DNA of 64,000 nucleotides from Hepsetus odoe. Taxonomy: Eukaryota; Chordata; Actinopteri; Characiformes; Hepsetidae. Where the stretch lies: positions 11,905,589-11,969,588 of the forward strand of contig CM029374.1 in NCBI GenBank assembly GCA_017165825.1, read 5' to 3'. Shown in pieces: positions 46,125 to 59,100 of the stretch. Within the stretch, counting starts at the first letter, position 1. Each line of letters begins with the position of its first letter. Made by a program: the position numbers and the translations under genes. The notes beneath the pieces were generated by a model. The model was given only the letters and a program-made list of their open reading frames with translations. It made no database searches and had not been told where the DNA came from.

Positions 46125-49100
46125 TTAAAGGGAAGTCTCCAGGCAAGATGAACCTCTCCGGACATAGTACCTCCTCACCTCCGAGTGGTCCCCACAGCCC
46201 TCGGATCTGTGCACAATGAGAACAGGGAAGAAGCGGGCATCCTGGTAGTTGGGTGGGCTGTCGTTAAGGGCCAGCTGGCTGGAGTATGACCTGCAGCACT
46301 GTTCGTCTGGACAGCAGCGCTCAGTCAACGTACTGCTACGGCTCCTCCACAGTCCTACTGTGTGTCTGGAGCCGTACATTCGGCACAGCGAGAAACGGGA
46401 AGTGTCCAGTGACACCCGTGAATGGGAAGTGTGACGAGAAAATATGGAGGAGCAGCTGGAACTGATGGTGGCCTGTTGTCCTCCTTCAAGCTGACTGCAG
46501 TGTTCACAGTCTCGTACCAACGTGCCATAGTTCTGGCTTGGGTAGTCATCTAGCAAGAAGTGATTGGGAGACATACTGTCACTCTGGCCTGACCCAGATC
46601 CCAAGTTCATCAGCATGGCTTCTGAGTAGCTTGGGATAAGCTGGCGATTCGAACGAATATGCCATTCTAGCTCTGTGCTGTCTACTGTGTCTCCTCTAGG
46701 GATACCACACCGACTATTCCTAACAGGAGCAGTGTCCTCTGGAGATGGACTGCTGTTGCTGTACTCCAGCCCAAAAAGCTTCTCCACTTGATAGTGCACA
46801 TAGGCTGTGCGATACTCTATGAAAACCCGAAGGGGCCAAGACAACATGAGGAGAGCAGCTAGCCAAAAGGCTACCTGTGAGGTATACCATGGTAACCTCT
46901 CAGGATCCACATAGGCAATGAGGTGCTCTTTGAAGTCTATGTTCTTCAGCTGCATACCTTCACGTGCCTCCATGTAGTCATCCAGGCCCTCGATTTCCGA
47001 GAAGAATCTGGCCCGTTGGTTGAGATATGCATTCTCAGGTCCTGCTCCAGCAAAGCTAAAGCACTTGGTGAAGCGTAACCTTGTAGCTGTGTGAGCCTCC
47101 AAGCCACACAAGTCCCGCGAGACATCCTTCATTCCACAATGGCTGTAGTCAAACTCGCCTTCCGCTACATGTGTGTTAACTCGCTCATGATAGACCTGTG
47201 TTGTGGTGTAGGCATCGCCATTCCGGTAGCGTGTGACCTGCCGAGTCCTCCTTACGAAATGGTAGCTGATGGCTTTCCACCAGACACATGGTCGCGCCTG
47301 TCGCATCCGCAGCACCCTTTCATAGACACTGTCCACATTGGCTTTGTACTGGAGCTCACTGCGGGCACGGCAGTGCCAGCACTCCATCAGGTAGACCACG
47401 TAGAGCATAAGCAGGAAGGCAAGGGGGATGTAAACGTAGCCATCTGAGCAGGGGCTGTCATGATAGATCATGGAGCGGCCTCCCCCATCTCGCAGCGAGC
47501 TGACAGAGGTCAAGGAAGAGGTGCTGGAGGAATCAAAGCTAAGCTTGGTGACACGAGTCAACTGGCACCAGGCGACAGCTCCCAGACAGCTGTACATAAG
47601 CAGAGACAAGAGGAGGCAGCGCCAGTGCATCTCACGACACATGGATGCACTCAAGGACTGCTTCATTGGCCTTTGCTGCAGAGACAAAGAAGGAGAGACA
47701 GAAAGAATGCAGAAAATGTCATAAGACACTTACTTGGACTTACTTGGTGTTTTTGAAGTGAATTGAAAACAGCTGCAAAGCAAGGACGACATAAAATAAT
47801 CACTGTACAAGGCAGTAATAGATTATCCCAGAGATCTGGGATTGCACTCCATTGATCTTAAAGAACCACACAAATTAGGCACTCTTTGCCAAAAGGGACT
47901 GCGAGTCTTTGGACGCATGCCTTTGGTATTCAGCTAAGACGTCCCATTATATCCTTAACCACTTAATGCTCAGACTTGCTGAGGCATGAACACGAGCGAT
48001 GCAGTTTGATCTGATTGTAGTTAAAATAAAGTGCACAGTGAGTACTGCCTATAAAACCTCCACTTGCCTGGAGGAAAAGGATTGGTGAGTAGGGAGGACC
48101 TGACAAGAAGGATTTGTAAATCTACCTTATCTCCCTTTTCAGCCTTAATTACTTATCCACACTCTCTAGTTCACAGTGTGTCTAATCAACCCAAATAACT
48201 TGTGGTTTCTTTCTGAGAGCAGATATACAGACAGTTAAAGGAGAGTAGGTGGGAAGGTATCCATTAGGTGTTTCAGAAATACTGCTCATTGAACCTATAC
48301 TGAAAAAATGGAGAGTTCTTAGATGCGATTGCAAAAATATAGTGTAACATTGGCTAATAAACCATTCAGTACCTTCATTGATCCCAGTGTAGCATCTTTT
48401 TTATCAGTTTCAACAGCAGAGAGTACTCTTCATTGGTTAGTTGCCAGCTGATAGCATGGGTTTGATATTTATAAGGGTCAACAGGCTTTTAAAGTAGCAG
48501 GGAAGGCTGCAAGGCATCAATAATGGAGATGCTACATGAAACAGAATGCTTCAATGTCTCTGAGACTAAGTGAGAGACATTATTCGGTTTGGAAAATATG
48601 AGCTCTTTCCATTAATCCTGACTTCAGTCGACATGATGTTGTTATACTACAAAGGTATTCCTGCTAAAACCGACAGAAACCCTTTATTATTTTTCTGATT
48701 CTATTAGAACTGATTAATAAATCAGACTGCAGTTTTGTTCAATTGTACAGTTCCAATAGTTTGTCTGTTAAATGCTGATAGATGGATTGTTAACTGGAAC
48801 ATAACTTGTATCTATCTTCAAATGCACCTGTAAAGAAGCATTCTTGAAAAAGTAATGACCAAAGAACCCTTTTTCATAACTGCCATTAAACGCTTCTTTT
48901 ACATCGTGGAGCTCCTTCAGCTGAACAAGAGATTTTTTCCCTTAATCATCAAACAGGGGCAATATGTGGATGATGGAACAGACATAATTCACAAAACTGA
49001 AAACAAACCAAATTTTCATTTTTCATTGTGAAAGTTGTAATGTTTTATATAGCTTATGTTATATTTACATATGAAAAGAATCGTGCCTGTTTCAAACGAT

Positions 49101-51958
49101 GTGATCATCAGTACCCACATACTTCCATGCATCCGTTATGATGCTGTGAATGTTAAGCCAAACATCCACAAGAGGGCAGAGATAAAAGTTTCTAATAACA
49201 ACAAACATGGCAAGGGTTGAGGAGGTCAAAATTAAGAAATAGGCAATAGAAAATATGTTGCCAGAGGTGGGTTCATGAAATACATTTAATATCTATATAA
49301 AACGTATCTGTTGTGTTTCTCTTGAACTACACTGCGAGGTATCTGCAAGCTTTCAGAAAATTTGCACAAAAACTAATATTATTATGTATTAATTTATATA
49401 CAGTACTGTGCAAAGGTTTTAGGCAGGTGTGGAAAAAATGCTGTAAACAAAGAATGCTTTCAGAAATATAAATAATGATTGTTTATTTTGATCAATTTAC
49501 AAAATGCAAAGTGAGCGAACAAAAGAAAAATCTAAATCAAATCAATATTTGGTGTTACTACCTTTTGCCTTCAAACCAGCATCAGTTCTTCTGGCCCCCA
49601 CAGAGCCCTGATCTCAACATCATCCAGTGTGTCTGGATTACATGAAGAGACAGAAGGATGTGAGGAAGCCTGCATCCACAGAAGATCTGTGGTTAGTTCT
49701 CCAAGATGTTTGGAACAACCTACCAGCCGAGTTCCTTCAAAAACTGTGTGCAAGTGTACCTAGAAGAACTGATGCTGTTTTGAAGGCAAAGGGTGGTCAC
49801 ACCAAATATTGATTTGATTTAGATTACTCTTTTGTTCATTCACTGCATTTTGTTGATTGATGAAAATAAATGATTAACACTTCCATTTCTGAAAGCATTC
49901 TTTGTTTACAGCATTTTTTCACAGCTGCCTAAAACTTTTGCACAGTACTGTATTTCCCATTGAAGCTGAATAACTCTTAACTCTGTAGTTGCATCAATGT
50001 ACTCTCAGCATTTCCTTCTTCATGAAGAGATTATTTGTTTTCGCAACAGTACTTCTTTGCTCGTTAGCAGCTCAACACAGACTCACGACTTTAGTTTTTC
50101 ATTTTTAATGTTGAAAATCATAGGATAACAGACTCCATTTGGACAAATGTTTCATTTGATTATAAAAAATACACTGATTTGTTTCTGTTCCTCGTTATTC
50201 TGCCAGCAGAGAAAGACTCACAAAGACAGCGACTGGTAGGTGCCGTATTCTTAGTCTTTGAGCTAATCATCCAGTGTAAATGGGACTTTACATTGTTATT
50301 GCTCCAGAAACACTGGTTCCAGTCTTTGTAGCCGATGAGCCTTGACGGTTTACACATTATCCCCAGCGCTGAGTGACAGATGGACATAAATGAACATTAT
50401 GCTTATATTCAACTCTGGGATCCTGAGTCTCTATGAAGGAGAGTAAAATGTAAAAAAAAAGTACAAGTAGCATGTGTTACAGGGTAATTCATGTCACAAT
50501 AAATTTTGTGGTCATTTTGAGCACTGCTGGTATATTACCAGGACAAAACATGAAGGCTCTTTAGAACAATCTGGGATGGATGTGCTACTACAAATCTAAA
50601 AAAGGTACTTTTAATGGAAACAGCAGTACAGTGCAAAAGAATGTGTTTGCAGACGCCACACAATCTTAGTTACAGAATTTATGGACGATGCTGATGTTAT
50701 TAGTTCTCAGAGATTTTTCACTGAATATATATGTATGTATGTCTGTATATATCTATCTGTCTGGCTACTTTAATTTCCCCATGGGATAAATAAAGCTATT
50801 CTGGTCTGTTCTGTTCTATTCTATTCTACTTTATTCTGGTCTATTCTGTTCTATTCTATTCTACTTTATTCTGGTCTATTCTGTTCTATTCTATTCTATT
50901 CTATTCTATTCTGTTCTATTCTGTTCTATTCTATTCTATTCTGTTCTATTCTATTTTATTCTGGTCTATTCTATTCTATTCTATTCTATTCTGTTCTATT
51001 CTGTTCTATTCTATTCTATTCTGTTCTATTCTATTTTATTCTGGTCTATTCTGTTCTATTCTATTCTATTCTATTCTGGTTTAGTCTATTCTATTCTGTT
51101 CTGATCTAGTCTATTCTATTCTGTTCTGGTCTATTCTATTCTGTTCTATTCTGTTCTGGTGTATTCTGTTCTATTCTATTCTGGTCTATTCTGTTCTGGT
51201 CTGTTCTGTTCTGGTCTATTCTGTTCTGGTCTGTTCTTTTCTGGTCTATTCTGTTCTAATCTATTCTGGTCTAGTCTATTCTATTCTGTTCTATTCTATT
51301 TTATTGTGGTCTATTCTGTTCTATTCTATTCTATTCTGTTCTGGTCTAGTCTATTCTATTCTGTTCTGGTCTAGTCTATTCTATACTGTTCTATTCTATT
51401 TTATTGTGGTCTATTTTGTTCTATTCTAATCTGCATTTATAATTCTGTGCAGATTGTTATAGTAACCATGTGTTTCATGCTAATTATTGGAAAGGGCCCA
51501 TAATCTCTGGTAACCGACTGAATGGTGGTTTTAGTTCTGAAATCTGAAATCTGAACTTGCTTAGAGAAGCTCCTGCTATAAGCAGCCTGCTGAAGGTCTG
51601 CAGTGGGAGCTTGTGTGACACAGAGTGCTGCAAAGGACTAAAATAGGTTTCAGCATCAATGGCAATCAATAGCTCCCCGGCTTTAAAGTTTATCACCCCA
51701 GAGAAGAGTGGAAGCTGGACTCTTCTCTGACATTAAAGTCTTCTACTGGAAACGGAAAGATCATCCATTTCTGCTTTACAGACCACTAAGCAGCACCCAC
51801 TAGAGAGAAGGCAGTGGGGAGAGGAGTGAAAATGTGCTAGTGATGAGTCTCACCTCCTCTAACACATCCAGACCGGCCGCTGGGTCCGCCCCGCCGTTCG
51901 GGCTGCTCGGCGCCGTGTCCTCCGCGCTCGTCTCACTTTCCACTTCTGGAGACAACAT
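46125..51958 (-). CDS. tmem151b: Transmembrane protein 151B, two coding exons
   Basis: A multi-pass membrane protein, brain-enriched in mammals, of unknown biochemical role. Exon 1 is 51958-51854 (35 codons, acidic, Ser/Gly/Ala-rich) with donor GAG|GTGAGA. Exon 2 is 47675-46125 after TCTGCAG. The total is 551 aa (human TMEM151B 566). Matching text: EEQRPMKQSL at the junction, KSMIYHDSPCSDGYVY-type text, TRQVTRYRNGDAYTTTQVYH, HVAEGEFDYSHC and LDDYMEAREGMQLKN. Membrane segments are near LLLSLLMYSCLGAVAW, YIPLAFLLMLYVVYLM and VAFWLAALLMLSWPL. The cytosolic tail is Ser-rich and ends SCLETSL. Teleosts may have two tmem151b copies; which one this is was not decided. Confidence 0.94.
49399..49952 (+). 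mobile_element. Internally deleted Tc1-like element in tmem151b intron
   Basis: The inverted termini TACAGTACTGTGCAAAGG and TTTTGCACAGTACTGTA carry TA target sites. Inside, the plus strand keeps only the C-terminal end of a transposase (SPDLNIIQCVW-type text, then VLQDVWNNLPAEFLQ and LKAKGGHTKY). At 554 bp it has lost the N-terminal half and is non-autonomous. Confidence 0.9.
50797..51432 (+). repeat. Pentanucleotide microsatellite (TTCTR)n, about 636 bp, on a LINE tail
   Basis: Runs of TATTC/TGTTC/TGGTC pentamers without a break in period. It follows AATTTCCCCATGGGATAAAT (50772-50791), the 3' tail of the LINE family also seen at 19980-20030. The tract encodes CSGLF-type repeats in one frame, which is meaningless. 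Confidence 0.95.
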
Positions 51959-52250
51959 CCTATCATTTCAGTCCATCCGCCTCATTCAGCTCCCTGACTC
52001 CCGCTTCTTTCAGTGAGGATGGGATCAAGGTGCGCTGCGTCCGGCTCCTCCGCTGGGAAAGCAGCCAAGGACGAGAGGGGGGATCCCGCGCTGACGGTTC
52101 CGGACGCCAGGGGGCGCCAGACTGCGGAGCTCCCGCCGCACTGAGAGAGACCCCAGCACACAGCCAACAGCAGAGGGGAACCCAGCAGGGGAACCCAGCA
52201 GAACCCCAGACCGGACACACCGGGACGGGTTCAGCTCCCGGCGCTCTTTC
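51854..52250 (-). promoter_or_regulatory. tmem151b: CpG-rich first exon and upstream region of tmem151b
   Basis: A dense CpG stretch (GGCCGCTGGGTCCGCCCCGC, CGCCGTGTCCTCCGCGCTCG) covers exon 1 and the 5' UTR. No TATA box is evident. The open frames of about 80-100 codons here on both strands are GC artefacts. Confidence 0.6.
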
Positions 52251-52389
52251 ACAACACCAAAGCCACAGTTTAAAGCTGTTTCTTAGAAACGTGCCTTGCT
52301 TTGGTGGAATCTTGAGAAACTTTTAACCTTATCATTAAGATTTTCAGCCTGGAATCAAGATAGACATTGTTCATGGCATTGTAGCTTCA

Positions 52390-52391
<2 letters not shown>

Positions 52392-52436
<45 letters not shown>
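52392..52436. repeat. (CA)n microsatellite
   Basis: About 45 bp of uninterrupted CA repeat between tmem151b and rpap1. Confidence 0.97.
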
Positions 52437-52438
<2 letters not shown>

Positions 52439-52439
52439 C

Positions 52440-53179
52440 CCTGAGCAGTTTACCAAGAGCCTGAAAATAAGTAATCAGTAAGAAAGACGATGCTCAATGT
52501 TATTTTAATAATATAAATATATTAATTTATATGAAATATAACAGAAGAAATAGCAGCCTTAAAATGTCATCATAACTAATATATCCTTCGGAAATGTTGA
52601 AATGAAATTTTCGGACTTTATTTGAAACGTATGGCTTTAATAAGAAGGATAAAACAGCTGAAAAAAGCTTTAGTGGACACCCGCAGGTTTACCAACGCAA
52701 CAATTACCCTTCAGCTGTGCTGTGGTTTACATTTTACAATAAAATGTGAGAAATAACTGATGGTTATCTCAAGAGGATGCTTTTGTTCTGCAAACTGGAA
52801 ATCTGTGCAGTAACGTTTCTTCAGCGAGTCTTTTATTTTGAAATTTCACAGCAGCACAAACCGGACGTTGTGCGAACGTCAGTTGTAGTAGCATGTGTGA
52901 GGAGTTTAAATTCTGCAAAAGCAATAAAGGGATTAAAATTAGGTGTTTTATACGCAGGTAAATGAAGTCGTTGTTAGTTTCTGTTGTTGTTGTACACACT
53001 CTGGTACGCTGTTTGTCTGCGCAGTTTACGTAATTCGTGCTGAATTTCATGATTTCATGATTCCTACAGTACGTGCTTTACTGGAGAAAGTGCGCTAATG
53101 AGTTCTCATGGGTTGATGTCCCACACTGCTGTGGGTGCTGTGATTGATGAACTGTCCTCTCTCAGACTCTCTCTCAGGG
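52440..53179. other. rpap1: Upstream region of rpap1
   Basis: AT-rich, then more balanced after 52840. Some of it must hold the rpap1 5' UTR and promoter: a good acceptor (TCTCTCTCAG) ends at 53177 just before the start exon, so a non-coding first exon should lie upstream. I could not place it. Confidence 0.4.
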
Positions 53180-56100
53180 ATGATCAGGCGTCCCAAGCCC
53201 ACAGACTCGGAGTCGGACCTGCTCCGAGAGCAGGAGAGGTTTTTAGCTGCTGGCAGTCAGTCAGCGGTGAAAATAGTGAGGAAACCCGACAAACGGCGAG
53301 GAGACAAAACTGCGGATGACCAGAACGAGCCTCAGGAGAACCAGAGAGATGTGGTGTCCATACCGGGTGCGTCTCCTCTTTCAAAGTGGATGAATATTAC
53401 ACCAGGATCTAGAGCTACTCGGTGATGATGATGGCAAAAACCTATAGTGTTTGTGTGCTACAGTCAGTTGTCAGGAAATTAATCTTTACCATCAACCTGT
53501 ATTTCTTAAATCAAAACTGTTTTCCTTAGTTTCTAGTAAAAGGATATGTCAGGAACATATATGGGGATTGCTTGCCTTAAATAAAAATCAGTCCAGGCTG
53601 AAAAATACCTAAATAGGCAGGTTTATAGTATGTTAGTTTTTGTGACAAAATCCCCCTCCCCCCCAAAAAAATCACATTGGGTTGTGTTTTTCAGCATTGT
53701 TTTCATATGTGGACTATGGAGTGAATATTTTTGAAGCGCTCGTTCAGTTCAGCGGATGCTCCATTGTACAATATCATAGTCTGTTATTATGATCCTGTAA
53801 ATGAAGATACTCCTTTTGTCTTTCTGTTAACAATGCCAGTTATGAAGTCCACTCTTTGGAAGATAGAAATGTCTCTGTATGTGCAGATCTTCCTGATCAG
53901 CTTCCCACCCTGACCCCTGCACCTCCCAAGAAGTCCCGTTTCAAAAAGGAGCGAGTGCATTTTGAGAATGAAGATCCAGAAGAGCTCCTGGACAGGCATG
54001 ATACTCACATCAGTGCTGTCCTCTCTAGGATTGTTGTGAGCTGATTTCATCAATTGACAGAACTGTTGTCCCATTTTATCATGTTTTATTCTTTTCAACA
54101 CCTCATTTTCTCTCTGTAGGAGAGAGACACAAGTACAGTGCCGGTTTCATTCCCAGCTTTCACAAGCACAGCTTTCCCCAAAGTTTTACATCGATCTATA
54201 GCAGAAAAGCAGGTGAGAGTTCAGAATACAGATGAGACACTGATCATGCAAATCAATAAAACCAAAGCTGAATTAAATAATATTATTTTATTTTTTTCTA
54301 ATTTTACACTAATAAAGGCACCTGTCAAGGCATTAGAACATGTTAAAATAGGCAGATTTACAGTTTTTTCTTGAGGTGAATGTGCTCAAAAAAAAAGAGA
54401 AACATAAATGACTTTGACAGGGTCAAACTGTGTTTGCTACAACAGTGGTCCCCAACCATCGGGCCATCGAATGGTACCGGTCAGTGGGTCATTTGGTACC
54501 GGGCTGCACAGGAATACTAATTCAAAATATTTTATTGATTTTCAGAGTGTAAAAGACTTTTTTTATTTAGAAAAAATGCTTGTCTTGGTCACGTGATACA
54601 GTACATCAAAAATTAAGCCCACAAGTTAGCAAAAATGAGTTAAAAACAAACGTATATATTTTCATGGACTTTGTTTTAAGCTGTTTCTATGCTGGTATGT
54701 GGTGCAGAAAAGGTTGGGGACCGCTAGACAAGGTGTTCGAACACACCACTGCTTTTCAATTTGCTGTGTCATGGACTCTATAGTCCTGCCCATTCTATGG
54801 AGAACGGGCAGCAATTGAAAACGGTGTCAGTGGTGTGAAAAATAATAGTTTCTTTGCCATCATGTGCATGGTTGGATGGATGGCATCCTTTACCTGGGGA
54901 AGAGATAGCATGATGATGAATTCTGGGAAAAGGGCAAGTTGACAGAGGCAGTATGATGCTGGATAATCTTACATCAGTTGTGTTATGGCTGCTCAGTGTG
55001 TTTGCAAAAGAACAGTCAAAATAATTGGGTACACATGGTTTAGATACTGGGACGTTTTGGTCTGCATTCTTGATGTTTTGTTATCGTTCTTGTTTGTACG
55101 GGCAGGTAACAGAGACTGGAGGCAGAAAAAGTATATTTGCACGTCAGGTTGCTACACAGAATGCTAAAGTTGCAGGTGGAGATTCAAAACTCGATCTAAA
55201 GATCAACACTGGATCTAGTTCTGGAGTTCTAGGTAAGGCTTGTGGTCTTCTTCAGTAATGAGTGGGAAACTTATTTTGACCGAGCGATATAAGTTTAAGT
55301 GATTAAGTGAGGATATGAGGATTCATTTTTGTTGACAGCTTTATTTTTATGTCTAACTACTAAATATTTCCACTGTGAATGTGTTTTTTTTTTTTTTTTT
55401 TTTTTTTTTTTTCTTCTTCTGTCATAGGTGGTGTTGATGGCTCTTTACTGGTGTCAGGTCAGGGCCTAGGTACAGACAGTGCTGTGGAAACTCTTAGGAT
55501 CCATGAAGAGAACCAGACAAAACTGCAGAGCATGTCAGAGAGTGAGATTATGGAAGAACAGAAGAAGTTGTTGGCCCAGCTAGGTGACATGAACATTTTC
55601 TGTTTTCTTAATCTTCAGCTAAAAAACAAAATGACCTTTTTACATTCTTAGTTCATCTCCCATGTTAAACAAATCTTGTTTTCAAAATAATGTTTCATTA
55701 GCATTGCATTAATGAGTGTTTACCATCTCCCAAACAACATCGTTATTAGCAGGAAGGAAAAATAATATTAACCAGTAATATGAATTCCATCCCTCACCAC
55801 CCGCTACCTCAAAGGGCACCTTTGATAAAGTGTTTTACTTAGAAATGTCACAGTTTGAAAGGTAAATGCAATATGATTTCCGCATGTTGACATGAACATT
55901 TAACCTGCTTTCTTTCCCTGTAACTGTTTTAACAGTACAGTGTTACTAAAGAGAAAGGCTAAAATGGTCTTAATTGCATCATAAATGCAATGAAGCACCA
56001 TTGAGTTGTGGAGATAAGTAACTTTTGGATGTGCCTGATTTGCAGAATGTTTTGGGATCTGTTTTATTTCATCAGCCTTGCTCTTATTTCAGATCCGAGA

Positions 56101-59100
56101 CTGGTGGAGTTTGTAAGATCTCAGAAGGCTCAGAAAGCCTCATCATCAGTTGGCTCTCTTCTCCAAGGAGAGTCGAGTCATGATCAGCCTTTCATTGAAG
56201 TTAAACAGTCTCATTGTAAAGAGCGGGATTTGGACTCTCAGGAAGTTACAATGGATGCAGATGACGACGATGAGACTGAACATGTAGTTAATAGTGAGCC
56301 AAGACTTTATTCTCTTTAGCTGCACTTTAGTCATTCTGTGTTTCAGAATAGCAACATTTTATGCTTACGGTTGAATAAATGGAGTAGAACCATATGTCTG
56401 AATTCAACAAAATAACTGAATTCAACAAAACCTGTAGAAGGTAGTGCTAAACATGCTGTAGCCAAAAACACAACAGGAAGAGCCATAAATTGTTTCATCA
56501 AGAGGGGTGATTCTTAGCTTCTGACCTCAGTTTAATTGTGGTTTTGGAGAAACATTCTGAGAAGCTTCATATGTTAGCTGCTTATTCTAAGTAGACTTGC
56601 AGGTGGTGCTGAAGTATTCAAACCTTGTATTCATAGGCAAAAGGTGGAGAAACACCCTGGACTGATTGCCAATCAGATTATTTGTGTGTGGGGAAAACCT
56701 GATATGAATAAGAGAGCTGTAAACCATATTCAGCCTTTAGTAATTGAAAATATTCAGACAGAAAATAGATGGGGCCTTGCTCCTGTAGCCACATACTGCA
56801 TTTGCAGTGAAAGCCTATTAAACTTGTCTTCCACAGCACTCTCTCAGCTCCAGTGCATCTGGCTACTGGCCAGCCTTTATTTTCCTAACCTGTACAAGTA
56901 AGCTAACTGCATGTATGCACTAATGTCCATTTGGCAGAGAGCATCCAGCTGAGCTGCAAGATTAGCGCAACTAGACAGAGCCATCGATTTCAGTTAGACT
57001 GATTAGCGCGAGCTAGCCAGAGCAAGCCAAGATTCCTCTTAGGGAATAATGAAAAGAAGATAGAAGTCAAAAAAAAAAAAAGGCATCAGCTTTAAGATGG
57101 TTGTAGTAGATTGAAAATTACACTTCTTGGATTCTTCTGCCACAACCATTTGTTGTTTTAATAATGGGAAGGCTTTATAAAATGTTAAATTACTGTTTAA
57201 TTGTTTAAATCTTTTTTAGCTTTTTTGATCTTGTCATTTTAAATAATGCTTGGTTGTCAGTATTGTTTTTTTTCCCAATGTTATGCCTGTTTTATTCCAA
57301 GTATTCTAATTAAGTGTGCATGAATCAATGTAATGAATTTCCTTTTGGGCCATTGGCGAAATTATTTTGTTTATGCAGTGCAGGAGCTACCAATTAAACC
57401 ACAGAAAGAGTGGTTACATATGGACAAGCTGGAGCCAGAAAAACTGGCATGGATAAGGGATTTGCCTGAACCAAGGAGGCGGAGCACGAAAAAGGTAAGA
57501 GTCATTTGGGAAAAGACTACAAGAGTCCCCACTTGCATCACACATTTGCCTTTTTGTGTATGTTTTAAGCCTTTGGATGAAGCCAGAATAGAAACTGTTT
57601 GCTTTCTAAAAGATGTACTGTACTGTTTTGTGTGTTTAAAATGAAATAGGCTATGCAGGCCCGCTTCGACTTTTCTGGAACTGTAATTCCCCCTACAGAA
57701 GACTTACCCACTCACCTTGGCCTGCATCACCATGGGGAAGAGCCAGAGGTCAGTTGGTTTAACTGAATGAGTCTAGGATGCTTTGTGTGCTATAGTATAT
57801 ATTAATGGCATACACAACAGCACTCTTTCCTAACCCTAACTTTTTTTTTTCTCTTTTCTTTCGCTCTCCTAGCTGGCTGGCTACTCATTGCAGGAGCTCT
57901 TCCTCCTATCTCGCAGTCAGATAACCCAGCAGCGGAGCCTGGCTCTCAACACTTTAGCTCACATTTTGTCAAAGGTAAATCAATGAAGTTAGTTCAGTTG
58001 ACTTGAGAAGTTTGCTTCCATGTCTGCTGCAATTTACAATCGGTACAAAATGAAGAAAAAATCTAGAGGAGCCTGGGAGGTGTGCTGATGCCATTATATC
58101 AGATTCTTTTATCTTAGTTAACAAGGATGACCACTGTTTTTCTGCTTCAAAAACACTCATAAACGATCTAGTGATGGCATTAATCTACAGTCATTCACTC
58201 TTCCCACAGGCCCGTGGTGGAACATATTCTTCTTCTCTGAACGGTAGTGTGCTAACATCCCTGTTGGATGCTGGCATCCTATTTCTATTACGATTTTCTC
58301 TGGATGATGGTGTCGAAGGTGTGATGTCAGCAGCTGTAAATGCTCTGCAGGCACTTCTGGTTTCGTCCTGTGATGAGGTGAGGCACAAACAACAATGACC
58401 AGTGAGGTTTTAACGTTTGACTTGCTTATGACTGGCATCACATAAATCAAACTCACCATGTTTAGCAGGGTGACAATTCTCCCGAGGTAGATTTTGTGCA
58501 CAATATTAAAAGGAGCAACTTTTATAAATCCTTCCAGTCTTCTTTCGGCTGTTCCTGTTAGGGGTTTCTACAGCAGATCATCCCTTGCCAGTATGAGCCC
58601 ATTAATGCACATGTTCAGTTGTAGTGTATTTAAAAAGCCTAAAATCAAAACAAATGTACAAAACTCTTCCAAACATTGCTTTTTGCCAATCTTTTGCTTT
58701 TTTTTCCAGTTTATATGTCTGATTTGGCTGCCTAAAATTGCATTTGTAATTTGTAGGAGTGCCTGGATAATATATTCCCATGGCTCCTTGGGATGGCAAC
58801 CTTCCCGCTTCTGCCTTCCACTCAGGATGAGGAAAATGAGGACGATGAAGGTCTAGATGAGTTCATGAAAGAAACAGCTAAAGAGAAAGAGCAGAGAAAG
58901 ACAGATCATGATGTTGCTCGCCTGGATGTTGTCAAGGTGAAAAAAAGGCATAGATTTTTATATTTGCATTTACTACTGTAGATTACCATCCATTGCTTAC
59001 ATTACAATTATTAGTTTAGCAAGCAGTGTAAAGCAAAGGAGTAATGAAAATCATGTATTTCTTTTTTTAAGGGATTATTGAAGATGCAGCTTTTGCAGAG

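Larger units (their letters stand above)
47676..51853 (-). other. tmem151b: tmem151b intron
   Basis: A single 4.2-kb intron. It contains a Tc1-like element and a 0.6-kb pentanucleotide microsatellite, described separately. No other exon was found. Confidence 0.75.

Noticed and set aside
46034..47756. Several plus-strand open frames of 60-118 codons over tmem151b exon 2
   Set aside because: They are antisense shadows of a 516-codon conserved minus-strand exon.
51159..51374. 71-codon open frame with SGLFCSGLF repeats
   Set aside because: Translation of the pentanucleotide microsatellite.
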